Positions 1 through 9,170 of a stretch of 64,000 nucleotides of DNA are shown here, piece by piece. The translations under genes were made by a program, and so were the position numbers. Origin of the DNA: G963666535 sp963666535 (lineage in GTDB: Bacteria > Bacillota > Clostridia > Oscillospirales > Oscillospiraceae); contig OY762913.1 in assembly GCA_963666535.1 (NCBI GenBank), positions 2,914,001-2,978,000 of the forward strand. The letters are read 5' to 3'. The notes beneath the pieces were generated by a model. That model had not been told where the DNA came from, made no database searches, and worked only from the letters and a program-made list of their open reading frames with translations. Position 1 is the first letter of the stretch; each line of letters begins with the position of its first letter.

Positions 1-42
1 GGACCGCCGTCTCAAGGACGCGGCCCATTTTTATGCATCATT

Positions 43-3000
43 TTATTTGACGACGATGCAATTTTTACCTCGCTTTTTGGCTATATACAGGGCTTGATCC
101 GCGCGGGCGAACACATCCCCGAATTCCTTGTCCTGATCCACCACCATCACCAGACCGAGACTGACCGAGATCGGCTCCTCCACGCCCAACTCACCGTTCA
201 GCTCGCCCACCTTTTTGCGAAAACGATCCATGCGCCGCTTTACCGTTTCTATCGTCTCCACGTTCAGCAGCAACGCCGCAAATTCATCGCCGCCGATACG
301 GGCGACAATATCGCTTTTCCGACAGGTGCCGCGCATCAGTTCTCCGATGTGGCGAAGCAGGACATCACCCTTGGGGTGTCCATAGGTGTCATTCACTTCT
401 TTAAACCCATCCACATCCAGTACCAAAAAGGCACAGCTGCCGTTTCTCTCCCCCAGGGCTGCATTGATCCGATCCTCGGCCGCTGCGCGGTTATACAGAC
501 CTGTGACGGCGTCAAGTTCCGCCCTTTTTCGCAGCATATCCTCCCTCCGCTTCTCCTCGTCAATCAGCTTGATAAAAACGATACTACGGGCATTGTCCGG
601 CTCAGCGCCCTTTACCCTGTGAACCGTGGCGCAGATCCATACCCAGCGGCCGTTTTGTTTTTTGATGCGACACTGGATGTTGTGGTCAGCGATTTTCTGT
701 TTGGAATCGCCTTCCCAAACAACTTGGCATTTGGCACGGTCATTAGGATGAACCAGCTCATTATCCCCTAAGTTCTCGATATAGCGCTCCCAAGGCAAAA
801 AGCCATCCGTCTGTTCCTGATCCATCCGTAACAGACGGGTAACCCGAGTAGGCAGATCGACTTCAAAGGCAAAGAGCGTGTTGGCCAACATAGCGTCCTG
901 ATACTCCCGCTCCTCCACCTCCTTCTGGATATCGACGACCTCGCCAATAATCCGGAATACTTTTTCAAGCTGATCGACCACACTGCGGTACTTTGCCCGG
1001 TACCAACGGTAGCCCGCCCCGTCATAATTGGCCAGATACTCCACTTGACCCGACAAGGTCCGTGCGGACGCGTGGTGCAGTATATCGGCCACCGCCTGGG
1101 TATAATCGGGGTGGATCATCCAGTTCTCCTCGTTTAAGTGGCGGAAATAATCCTGCGTGATATACTCTTCCCGGGAACCGTTTTTCCCGCGCCGGAAAAA
1201 CGTCATTGTCCGCTTCTCCGTATCAAAATCAAAGAGCATTGCGTCGGAGTTTTCCAGCAAAAGGCGATAAATCTCGCCCTGCCATTCAATTGTACGCTCC
1301 TGTCTCACCTCGTCGCTAATGTCATTCACGGTCAGGTAACACAGCTGTACGCCATTGGCCTGCATGGTGGGCGCAACCGCAACGCGCAGGAAAATAGGCT
1401 CGCCGGTTTTTGTTTGCGCACTCAGCTGTAAGCGAAAATTCTCCCCTCTTTGCGCCATATTGCGAAGGCGCTCGGTCAGACTGAAGAGATCGGGCAAAAG
1501 CTCCTGCACCCGCTTTTGGGCTGCGAGATCGTAGTATTCCTCTGTTGTCAGCCCAAACAGGCTGCACGTCCGCTCACTGATATACACCGTCTTCAGTGGA
1601 TGGCTCAGTTCCAGAATCACGATGCCCTCCGGCAGGTTTGCAATAATACTGCTCAGGCGGGCCGTGGTGCCCTCCAGCATCTTTTTCGCCTGTATCTCCT
1701 CTTCGACAATATTGATGGTGCCGATCGTCCGCAGCGGCTTTCCAGCAGCGTCCCGCTGGCAGCTGACCGCAAGTCGGGCCCATTGGTAGCTGCCGTCGGC
1801 CATCTGCATGCGTACTACAGCCTCGGCGTACCTCTGTCCGGCGGCAGCCGCGTCCAAAAGCCCATTTAATTCCTGCCGGTCCTCTGGGTGGATACCGGGT
1901 GCATCCGCTGTGAGCTGATGAATACCCTCTCGGTCTAGCTGGCTGATTGCAAAGTTTTTAAAGCTGCGGGAGTAATAAAAGTTACCCGTAACATAGTCCC
2001 ATTCTACCACCGTGGTGGCGGTCTGCTCCACGATAATACGATAGCGTTCCGCCTCCTCCCGCTGCGTCTTATCCGCTGTTTTGATTTCAGTTACGTCGGA
2101 AATAAAGGCGAGGTAGGTGCCTTCATTCCCTAAGCTCTGCTCCATACGGGCGGCAACGATCCGTGCAAAACGCTTCTCGCCGCTGTGATGATAGAACCGA
2201 TACTCGAAGTCGATACGCGGGGCGCCCATGCGCGCCTGTCGCAGCCCTTCCTGCATATACTCTTTGTCCTCGGGCACAACGTGATCCAGCAGTTCGGATT
2301 CGCTTCCCATCAATTGATCCCTTGTTTGGCCCCGGGTGCGGCAGAACTCCTCGTTGGCATACAGGATGCGGGGGTTGTGGGCTCCGATGCTGAACAGTAC
2401 GATTCTTGCAGGGACGCTGTCCATAATATTTTGGAGTTGCTCGTATGACTGTTCGGCCTTTTCAGTCAGCAACCGCCATTTCGTAATGTTCTCCACCGCC
2501 AGGTAAAACACAAAGCGGCCCGGACTTTTGGTGATCAGCCGCGCGCGGACATGCAGCCAAATTTGGCTCTGATCCGGCCGCGGCCAATTGAGCTCGCCCT
2601 CAACCTCATTGGAATTCTGGATCGCCGTGTCCAAAAGCGCGGTCAGGTGCTCCCCTGCCTCCTGCGGCAGCACGGCGAGAAGGTTTTTTCCCACCTTTGA
2701 AACGGCGCTGCACTCCAGTTCCATCTGACGAAAGAATTTGTCATTGATCCGCAGCCCCTCCAGCACGCCATCGTAGTATTCAAACACACCGGCCCCGCCA
2801 ACGAAGTGATTGAACACCAGACTGGTCTGACCGTCGGGATCCCAGAATTCCTCGGGATCCACCATGCCCACGAAGTGCGCAGGCTGCTCCCCGCTTTCCG
2901 CCTCTGACCGCCGCAACAGTTCCTCAAATTCCGCGGCAGGCAGCGGGCGGGCATAATAATAGCCCTGCACCAGCTCGCAGCCGATGCTCTTCAGGAATTC

Positions 3001-4788
3001 TGCCTGAACAGCTGTTTCCACCCCCTCGGCCAGCACGGGGAGATTCAGCCATTTTGCCATGCGGATGATGGAATTGAGGATGCTGCCGCCCCGACCGGTT
3101 TCGTCGCCGGACAAAAATTTCATGTCCAACTTCAGCAGATCCACAGGCACATCCTTGAGCATATTCAAGGAGGAATAGCCACTTCCGAAATCGTCCATTT
3201 CAACGAAAAACCCGCTTTTCTGCAGTTCTCTGACAATCCCGATCATTCTGATTGGATTTTCTACATAGGCCGACTCGGTGATTTCCAGCCGCAAAAGGGT
3301 GGCCGGTAGCTGGTACTTTTCCAGCAGCTGAGTCAGCACCGCGCACAGGTCCATACTACAAATGTCCACCCGAGAGATATTGACCGACACAGGCGGGGGC
3401 AGCTGCCCCGCATCAAGCCAGCGGCGCAGCTCCTGGCAGGCCCGCTCCCACACATATTCGTCCAGCCGGGAAATAAATCCATTGCTCTCGAAGATCGGCA
3501 CGAACTGGCCGGGCGAAATCACGCCTCTTTCGGGGTGGTTCCAGCGCACCAGCGCCTCAGCGCCCACCAGTTTGCCCGAGGCGTAGTTGAATTGGGGCTG
3601 GAGATAGATGTCAAACTGCCCCTGTTCCAGCGCGCCATGCATTTCATTGATGATTTCCTGCTCTTGCAGTAGGCTCCGGCGCATGTCCTGGTTGTAAAAA
3701 GCGTAGGACTTGACGTAATTTCCCTTAACGGAGTTGAGGGCCAGCGCGGCGCGATCGCACATCAAATCCACCGATACGGCGGTATCTCTCACGGCATAAA
3801 TTCCAAAATTGGGCACGAAAGCAAAGGCGTAACGCCCATCGTTCAGCCACCCGCTTACCCGACGGCTGAGTTCTCCGGGATCAACCGATTCACTGGGCAC
3901 ACATACGGCAAAATGATCGGCCTGCAGCCGCCCGTAGGTGCCGGTGTTTCCCACCTCGTCTTTCAGCCGCTGGCCAATCAGCCGCAGCAGCACGTCCCCT
4001 TCCGCCACACCGTAAATATCGTTAAACACCTTGAAATGCTTGATATGTAGCCGGATCAGCGTATACTCGACATCCGGGTTTTGGTCCAGCAAGCAACGGG
4101 TTTTCCGGTAAAAGCTAAATTTATTATAGATACCGGTCGTTTCGTCATACTCGGCACGCTGGCGCAGCTCTTCCATCGCACTTTTCAGGCGGGTGATATC
4201 CACCAAAACGGCATTGCTCCGCTCTGCCCCGTTCCCATCGACAAAGGAACGGCTTGTGCCCTGTACCCACAGGATACTGCCATCCTTTTTCTCCATGCGG
4301 AACTCGCCGCAATAATCCTTACCCTGTCCATGCTGCAAGCGTATTTCAGCAAAAACGGCAGGCGCGTCCTCGTGATAAATCAGGCCGTAATAGGTGCCGC
4401 CGCACTTTTCCCACAGCTCGTCATGGGAATAGCCCAGCATGGCGCAGAGGTTATCATTGACATACACCAGAGCACCCAGAGCGCCGTCGTGCTCGCTGAC
4501 CAATTGCCCGGCATTCATGGTAGCGTTGAGCATTTCGATAACCTCGGCCTGCTTTTTGCGTTCGCCCAGCTCCAGGCTCCGGCATTTTTTGCGATACACA
4601 GCCCCCGCCGCCAGGAAGAGACTCAGCGTCAGCAGCGCGGCCACGATCCCCACACTGCTGAGCGGATTTGCATAAATGGCATCCACCAGTGCACCATGTC
4701 CGGCCGCGGCGGCTGGCAGCCGGCAGGCTGACACGGCTATGATGCCGCAAAGAAATGTCGCAGTCAAGCGAAGAAGCAGCTTACCCAT
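43..4788 (-). CDS. Giant membrane-anchored PAS/GGDEF/EAL cyclic-di-GMP enzyme (1581 aa)
   Basis: A c-di-GMP turnover and sensing protein. The N-terminus has a hydrophobic leader (about residues 1-30) and a second membrane segment (about 43-65). A PAS domain and a degenerate GGDEF domain follow; where GGDEF is expected it reads LQADHF, so this copy should not make c-di-GMP. Next comes an EAL phosphodiesterase domain (about 380-630) with EAL in GAEALVRWNHP, then DDFGSGYSSL and AEGVET, so it looks active. Several PAS-like segments follow. The C-terminus (about 1416-1581) is a canonical GGDEF domain with VARIGGDEF and an RxxD inhibitory site (RKSD) five residues before it. One polypeptide therefore carries a probable phosphodiesterase and a probable feedback-inhibited cyclase, separated by a long sensory stretch. 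The start overlaps the upstream regulator by 8 bp, implying translational coupling. Domains are certain; net activity is not. Confidence 0.93.
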   Translation of the reverse strand: MGKLLLRLTATFLCGIIAVSACRLPAAAAGHGALVDAIYANPLSSVGIVAALLTLSLFLAAGAVYRKKCRSLELGERKKQAEVIEMLNATMNAGQLVSEHDGALGALVYVNDNLCAMLGYSHDELWEKCGGTYYGLIYHEDAPAVFAEIRLQHGQGKDYCGEFRMEKKDGSILWVQGTSRSFVDGNGAERSNAVLVDITRLKSAMEELRQRAEYDETTGIYNKFSFYRKTRCLLDQNPDVEYTLIRLHIKHFKVFNDIYGVAEGDVLLRLIGQRLKDEVGNTGTYGRLQADHFAVCVPSESVDPGELSRRVSGWLNDGRYAFAFVPNFGIYAVRDTAVSVDLMCDRAALALNSVKGNYVKSYAFYNQDMRRSLLQEQEIINEMHGALEQGQFDIYLQPQFNYASGKLVGAEALVRWNHPERGVISPGQFVPIFESNGFISRLDEYVWERACQELRRWLDAGQLPPPVSVNISRVDICSMDLCAVLTQLLEKYQLPATLLRLEITESAYVENPIRMIGIVRELQKSGFFVEMDDFGSGYSSLNMLKDVPVDLLKLDMKFLSGDETGRGGSILNSIIRMAKWLNLPVLAEGVETAVQAEFLKSIGCELVQGYYYARPLPAAEFEELLRRSEAESGEQPAHFVGMVDPEEFWDPDGQTSLVFNHFVGGAGVFEYYDGVLEGLRINDKFFRQMELECSAVSKVGKNLLAVLPQEAGEHLTALLDTAIQNSNEVEGELNWPRPDQSQIWLHVRARLITKSPGRFVFYLAVENITKWRLLTEKAEQSYEQLQNIMDSVPARIVLFSIGAHNPRILYANEEFCRTRGQTRDQLMGSESELLDHVVPEDKEYMQEGLRQARMGAPRIDFEYRFYHHSGEKRFARIVAARMEQSLGNEGTYLAFISDVTEIKTADKTQREEAERYRIIVEQTATTVVEWDYVTGNFYYSRSFKNFAISQLDREGIHQLTADAPGIHPEDRQELNGLLDAAAAGQRYAEAVVRMQMADGSYQWARLAVSCQRDAAGKPLRTIGTINIVEEEIQAKKMLEGTTARLSSIIANLPEGIVILELSHPLKTVYISERTCSLFGLTTEEYYDLAAQKRVQELLPDLFSLTERLRNMAQRGENFRLQLSAQTKTGEPIFLRVAVAPTMQANGVQLCYLTVNDISDEVRQERTIEWQGEIYRLLLENSDAMLFDFDTEKRTMTFFRRGKNGSREEYITQDYFRHLNEENWMIHPDYTQAVADILHHASARTLSGQVEYLANYDGAGYRWYRAKYRSVVDQLEKVFRIIGEVVDIQKEVEEREYQDAMLANTLFAFEVDLPTRVTRLLRMDQEQTDGFLPWERYIENLGDNELVHPNDRAKCQVVWEGDSKQKIADHNIQCRIKKQNGRWVWICATVHRVKGAEPDNARSIVFIKLIDEEKRREDMLRKRAELDAVTGLYNRAAAEDRINAALGERNGSCAFLVLDVDGFKEVNDTYGHPKGDVLLRHIGELMRGTCRKSDIVARIGGDEFAALLLNVETIETVKRRMDRFRKKVGELNGELGVEEPISVSLGLVMVVDQDKEFGDVFARADQALYIAKKRGKNCIVVK

Positions 4789-6925
4789 TGGCCTGCCCCA
4801 TCTCTACGTACATGTGGTCTGTCTGTGCATCCAGCGCAGATGGGTTGCCGTCCGCCTCCAGGGGACGGGGGCTGGAAAAAAAATAGCCCTTGGCACTTAT
4901 AACGCCGGTTTTTTGGATGAATTCGGCCTGCTCTTTGCTCTCCACCCGCTTCGCCATCAGCTTCACGCCCAGCTTTTCTGCCGTGGGTACAAACCCCTCC
5001 AAAATGCTGGCACTGCGCTCCCATTCGACCTGCCTGTTTAAAAAACGCATATCAAGCTGTAAAACGTCCATCTGCAGCGCCGTTAGAAGGCAAAAGGAAG
5101 CACCCCGGATCCCGAAATCATCAATAGCCACCTGAAAGCCCCGGCGGCGCAGATCATCTGCCGCGCGAACAAACTGCTCTGGATCACTGGCATAAATGCT
5201 TTCTGAAATCTCCACAATCAGTTGGTGTGGCTCCACGCCGTATTCCTCTGCAACCCGGTTAAGCGCATTGCGGAAGCTGCTGTCAAACAAACTCTGGCGC
5301 GAACAATTCACCCCCACAAAACGAGAGTCTGCTCCGTTTTGCCGCCACCGACACAGCAGCTCACACGCTGATTCCATCATAAAATGATCCAACCGTGAAA
5401 TGGTGCCATTCTGCTCCAGCAGAGGGATAAATTCTGCCGCTGACAGCACACCCCGTTGGGGGTGATTCCACCGGACCAGCAGTTCGCCTCCCTCAATCCG
5501 TCCCGTTGCAAGCTCATACACAGCCTGGAAATACGGCTGGAACTGCCCCTGCGCAAAGGCGTCGTTCACACGACCGACCAGCTCCCGCTCATAAAAACGC
5601 TGCTGCCGCATGGCACTGTCGCAATGCGCGTACGGCAAGTCCCCACTGCGGGTGCTGTTCATAGCAAGCTGGGAAAAAGCACACATCTCCTTCACCGAAA
5701 GCGTCTGATCCGTGATGTCATAGATGCCGAGAACAACCTTTATGTCATAGTCGGGCTGCAGCCGCTTGAAACGATGGCGCAGCTGCACCAACATCTCCTC
5801 TACGCTGAGCATGACACTGGGCACACATAGGGCAAAATGCGCCCCTTCCAGTCGGCCGAAGGTGCCGCTTCCCGTTAGGGTTTCCACGCAGTAAGATGCC
5901 ATCGCCTTCAGAATGGCGTTCCCCGCTGACAGGCCCAATAGTTCGTTGACCGCGTCAAAGTTTTTCACGCCCATCCGCACCAGCGTGTACTCTGTCTGCG
6001 GGTGCTCCTGCAGCAGCTTGGCGGTGGCGCTCAAAAATGCCTCTTCCTTATAAATCGAGGTCAGCGGGTCATGATCTGCGCGAAAGCGGAGCTCCTGCAC
6101 AGCCCGAAGGGACAGAAGTTCCTGTTCCTTTTCCCGGTTTATATCAATCATCACACAGTACAGACGTACATTTTGCCCACACTGCTGCTCCATTTTGCTG
6201 GCATTCATACGCACCCAGCTGATTCCACCACTCTTTTTCCGCAGGCGGAAGTCACAGCTGCAGCGCCCCTGACTCTCCACGTATTTCTTGATTGTGCGGG
6301 TGAGCTCCGGCAGGTCAATGGCGTAGATCACTGCAGACGCGTCCCGGCACACCAGTTCGCCAAACTGCTTTGCATCATATCCCGCCAGCGCCGGCAATGT
6401 ATCGTTAAACAAGCTCACGCGGGGTCTATCAGCCAGCTCTAAGATAGCGATACCACCAGGCAGGTTGTCCAGCAGTGTCTTTAGCTGCACCTGGGCCTGC
6501 GTCTGCTCCCGCAGCAAACGGAATCGGACCCGCTCTTCCTCCATTTCTCGTTTGCGGATCACGTTTTCAACGCGGTGGCGCACGGTACGGGCGTTGATGG
6601 GTTTGGCGATAAAATCCGCCGCGCCCAGATCAAGGCACTGGATCTCGGCCTCGGTCTCATCCCCTGTAGTCATCACCACAACCGGCATCGCAGCAAGCTC
6701 GGGATGCTCCCGCATTTCGGCCAACACCTCAACGCCGCTTTTCACCGGTATCATCACATCCAGCAGGATTACCGACAGCTCCGCACCGCGGTCCCGCAGG
6801 ATCACCAACGTCTGTTCTCCATCCGTTGCCTCCACGATGCGAAAATCCGCTTCAAATATCTTGCGGAGCAAGACGCGGTTGATCTGCGCATGATCCGCAA
6901 TCAGCATGGTTCGTTTTCCGTTCAC
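4781..6925 (-). CDS. Response regulator with PAS, degenerate GGDEF and EAL-like output
   Basis: An N-terminal receiver domain (phospho-acceptor Asp in VILLDVM, conserved Thr in MTT, Lys in IAKP) is followed by a PAS domain, a GGDEF-like domain reading LEGAHF in place of GGDEF, and an EAL-like domain. The last keeps an E-x-L (GGELLVRWNHP) and DDFG, but the usual AEGVET reads AKRVES, so phosphodiesterase activity is doubtful. It may act as a c-di-GMP sensor or as a partner of the giant protein whose start it overlaps. The GTG start at 6925 is preferred because a GGGAGGG site lies 9 bases upstream. An ATG at 6934 abuts that site too closely, and a GTG at 6964 has a weaker site. No histidine kinase is adjacent. 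queH lies about 50 bp upstream on the same strand, so the three may be co-transcribed. Confidence 0.9.
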   Translation of the reverse strand: MNGKRTMLIADHAQINRVLLRKIFEADFRIVEATDGEQTLVILRDRGAELSVILLDVMIPVKSGVEVLAEMREHPELAAMPVVVMTTGDETEAEIQCLDLGAADFIAKPINARTVRHRVENVIRKREMEEERVRFRLLREQTQAQVQLKTLLDNLPGGIAILELADRPRVSLFNDTLPALAGYDAKQFGELVCRDASAVIYAIDLPELTRTIKKYVESQGRCSCDFRLRKKSGGISWVRMNASKMEQQCGQNVRLYCVMIDINREKEQELLSLRAVQELRFRADHDPLTSIYKEEAFLSATAKLLQEHPQTEYTLVRMGVKNFDAVNELLGLSAGNAILKAMASYCVETLTGSGTFGRLEGAHFALCVPSVMLSVEEMLVQLRHRFKRLQPDYDIKVVLGIYDITDQTLSVKEMCAFSQLAMNSTRSGDLPYAHCDSAMRQQRFYERELVGRVNDAFAQGQFQPYFQAVYELATGRIEGGELLVRWNHPQRGVLSAAEFIPLLEQNGTISRLDHFMMESACELLCRWRQNGADSRFVGVNCSRQSLFDSSFRNALNRVAEEYGVEPHQLIVEISESIYASDPEQFVRAADDLRRRGFQVAIDDFGIRGASFCLLTALQMDVLQLDMRFLNRQVEWERSASILEGFVPTAEKLGVKLMAKRVESKEQAEFIQKTGVISAKGYFFSSPRPLEADGNPSALDAQTDHMYVEMGQANG

Positions 6926-6976
6926 GCCAGTCATCCCTCCCACTTCGTTTGATCCTGTCCCCACCTTGTCATCTTC

Positions 6977-7513
6977 CTATTTTTTCTTCTTTTGATAGCG
7001 CTCTTCCTCGCTGAACACACAGCCGCAATACTTCTGCATATAGAGATTCATTGCCCTCGCTTTGTCCTGCCCCTGCCTGAAATAAGGGCGGAAATCCCGG
7101 TATAGGAAGGATACGCCATGGCGCGCCGCGGCCTCCTCTGCCACCTGCCGCATCAGGTCATGCTGCTGATAGGGACTGATAAAAAGGCTGGAGGTAAAAC
7201 TGTCAAAGCCGTTTTCGGCCGCGCAGGCCGCGGCCGCGTCCAGCCGGGTGGCGTAGCAATACCCACATCGTGCGTCGAAGTTTGGCGTGACGTTCTTCAC
7301 AAATTCTCGTAAACCGTACTCGTCCCTCATCAGCAGTGGCAGGTCGATGGTTCCGGCGTACTCCACCAGGGCGTTTTTCCGGCTGCGATACTCTGTGAAG
7401 GGATGAATGTTGGGGTTATACCAAAACCCGGTTGGCTCAATTCCCTCTTCCCTTAGTGTTTCCACGCACATGAGCGAACAGGGCGCGCAGCAAATATGAA
7501 GCAATGTTTTCAT
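6977..7513 (-). CDS. queH: Epoxyqueuosine reductase QueH
   Basis: QueH performs the last step of queuosine tRNA modification, reducing epoxyqueuosine to queuosine. It is the cobalamin-independent alternative to QueG. The 178-residue protein starts with MKTLLHICCAPCS. Cysteines at 8, 9 and 12, a CGYC pair at 83 and 86, and a YCGC motif at 163-165 match the iron-sulfur and metal-binding cysteines of the QueH (former DUF208) family. The ATG at 7513 is preferred over upstream in-frame codons because GGGAGGG lies six bases before it. The short lysine-rich C-terminus is typical. No other queuosine genes are visible in the window. Confidence 0.93.
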   Translation of the reverse strand: MKTLLHICCAPCSLMCVETLREEGIEPTGFWYNPNIHPFTEYRSRKNALVEYAGTIDLPLLMRDEYGLREFVKNVTPNFDARCGYCYATRLDAAAACAAENGFDSFTSSLFISPYQQHDLMRQVAEEAAARHGVSFLYRDFRPYFRQGQDKARAMNLYMQKYCGCVFSEEERYQKKKK

Positions 7514-7712
7514 TCTTTTCCCTCCCAGCACAGGGGTTGTCCCCCGCAAATGGTATTCAAAATTTCGCTGCACCTTCCGTGCCGAACGCGCGAACGGGCC
7601 TGCATTCTTTTCACGGAGCAATGGCAACGCGGCTTCTAGGGCACAAGCAGACGCACGTTGCATTGTCTACGCATATCATAGCATGGCTTCCCACTTTTTC
7701 GCACCACTTTTT

Positions 7713-7741
7713 TTGACTTGTACTGGGGAATCTGCTACAAT
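7713..7741 (+). promoter_or_regulatory. Sigma-A-type promoter for the DMT transporter gene
   Basis: TTGACT, a 17-bp spacer and TACAAT lie 35 bp upstream of the chosen ATG. This is a near-consensus housekeeping promoter. It was found by eye. Confidence 0.7.
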
Positions 7742-7775
7742 TGTCCAGACGATGACAAAGGGGTTTAACCATACT

Positions 7776-8687
7776 ATGAACAAGCTTTCCGCACGTCCCC
7801 AGCTTTGGGGCGTCTTTCTTGCCCTGTCCGGCGGCATCCTGTGGGGACTTTCCGGCACCTGCGGCTCGTACCTGTTTCAATATCACGGCGTCACGGCAAG
7901 CTGGCTGGTGCCCATCCGGCTGACCTGCGCCGGAATCATCCTGCTAACCGTGCTGCTGCTCCGTCAGGGAAAGGCGGTTTTTGCTATCTGGCAGGACAGG
8001 CGGGACTCCGCTGAACTACTGGTGTTTACCGCTTTTGGCATGACCGCCTGCCAGTTCACCTATTTCTACACCATCCAGCTTTCCAACGCAGGGCTGGCCA
8101 CCGTACTGCAATACCTCGGCCCCGCCATGGTGCTGGTGTACATCTCCGTCCGCCACCGCCATGTGCCTGAGCGGCACGAGGTTGCGGCGCTGATTTGCTC
8201 CCTCATCGGCGTGTTCGTCATCGCCACCCACGGTGATCCCGGCACGCTGGCCATTTCTCCCCCGGCTCTATGCTGGGGGGTTATCTCCGCCGTCACCCTG
8301 CTGATCAACACCGTGCAGCCCATCCGCCTGCTGGGAAAACACCCCGCGCCTCTCATTCTCGGCTGGGCAATGCTGCTGGGCGGCGTGCTGCTGAGTATCC
8401 TGTTCCGCCCATGGGCGCAGGGCGTGACCGTCACCCCCTCGCTGGTACTGGCGCTGGTGGTCATCATCCTGTTGGGTACGATATTCAGCTTTACCGCTTA
8501 TATGACCGCTGTGGGGCTCATCGGCCCCTCAAGGGCAAGTCTGATCGCCTGCATTGAACCGGTTTCGGCTACAATCCTGTCGGCACTGCTGCTGGGAACA
8601 CAATTCCTACCTATGGACCTGCTTGGCTTTGGGCTGGTCATTGCCACACCCGTCATTCTGGCCCTGCACGAGAGTACCGCGGAATAA
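7776..8687 (+). CDS. EamA/DMT-family exporter (RhaT/RarD-like)
   Basis: A ten-helix membrane protein of the drug/metabolite transporter superfamily, made of two EamA repeats. The first helix contains GGILWGLSGTCG and the last repeat contains GPSRASLIACIEPVSA, the characteristic EamA signature with P-S-x-x-E-P spacing. Such proteins export amino acids, nucleosides or other small metabolites; the substrate cannot be told from sequence. The ATG at 7776 is preferred over upstream in-frame codons because AAAGGGG lies 12 bases before it and a promoter sits just upstream. It is transcribed alone and faces the molybdoenzyme operon across a shared terminator. Confidence 0.9.
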   Translation: MNKLSARPQLWGVFLALSGGILWGLSGTCGSYLFQYHGVTASWLVPIRLTCAGIILLTVLLLRQGKAVFAIWQDRRDSAELLVFTAFGMTACQFTYFYTIQLSNAGLATVLQYLGPAMVLVYISVRHRHVPERHEVAALICSLIGVFVIATHGDPGTLAISPPALCWGVISAVTLLINTVQPIRLLGKHPAPLILGWAMLLGGVLLSILFRPWAQGVTVTPSLVLALVVIILLGTIFSFTAYMTAVGLIGPSRASLIACIEPVSATILSALLLGTQFLPMDLLGFGLVIATPVILALHESTAE

Positions 8688-8725
8688 AAAGAGCCGAAAC
8701 GCAGCGATGCGACGGCTCTTTTTTT
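8686..8725. terminator. Bidirectional intrinsic terminator
   Basis: The stem AAGAGCCG / CGGCTCTT is flanked by A and T runs. It lies between the convergent DMT and ferredoxin genes and can serve both. Confidence 0.85.
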
Positions 8726-8738
8726 CGTGGGCAACCGC

Positions 8739-9170
8739 TCACTTCCATTCCAGACGCAACGCGTCGGCGGGGCAGGCCAGCACACAGGCCGGCTGCAGGC
8801 CGGCCCGAAGGCGGTCAATACAGCCGTCGCATTTTCCCGCCTTACCATCCGCGTCAAACGAGATGGCGTGAAAGGGACAGGCCGCTTCACAGGCTTGGCA
8901 CCCGACGCACACGGTGCTGTCACACGCCACAAGGCCGGTTTCTTCGTCCCTTGTCAGGCATCCCGAGGGACAAACCGCCACGCAGGGGGCGTTTTTACAG
9001 TGGCGGCAGGCATCGGAGTGAGGCAGTTCCGCCCCGCCGCGTTTCTCCCAGAACACCCTGCGGAAAGGTGCGCGTACCGCCACATCAATATCATTTTGAT
9101 CCATGCAAGCTACGGCACAGCCCCCGCAGGCGGAGCATAGCCGAGGATTGAACAAAAACTTCACGCTCAT
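8739..9170 (-). CDS. 4Fe-4S ferredoxin-type electron-transfer subunit of the molybdoenzyme
   Basis: A 143-residue protein of the DmsB/HycB class that passes electrons to or from a molybdopterin catalytic subunit. It has four cysteine clusters: CSACGGCAVAC near the N-terminus, CRHCKNAPCVAVC, CVGCQACEAAC, and a C-terminal CDGC paired with CVLAC. These are enough for up to four [4Fe-4S] centres. There is no Tat or Sec signal, so it should work in the cytoplasm. Its ATG overlaps the stop of the catalytic subunit gene by 4 bp and has AGGAGG in the end of that gene. No membrane anchor subunit is present, so the electron partner is probably soluble. Confidence 0.92.
   Translation of the reverse strand: MSVKFLFNPRLCSACGGCAVACMDQNDIDVAVRAPFRRVFWEKRGGAELPHSDACRHCKNAPCVAVCPSGCLTRDEETGLVACDSTVCVGCQACEAACPFHAISFDADGKAGKCDGCIDRLRAGLQPACVLACPADALRLEWK

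Noticed and set aside
7514..7680. preQ1 riboswitch before queH
   Set aside because: No H-type pseudoknot or C-rich tail was recognised; only a small GGGG/CCCC hairpin lies near the ribosome site.
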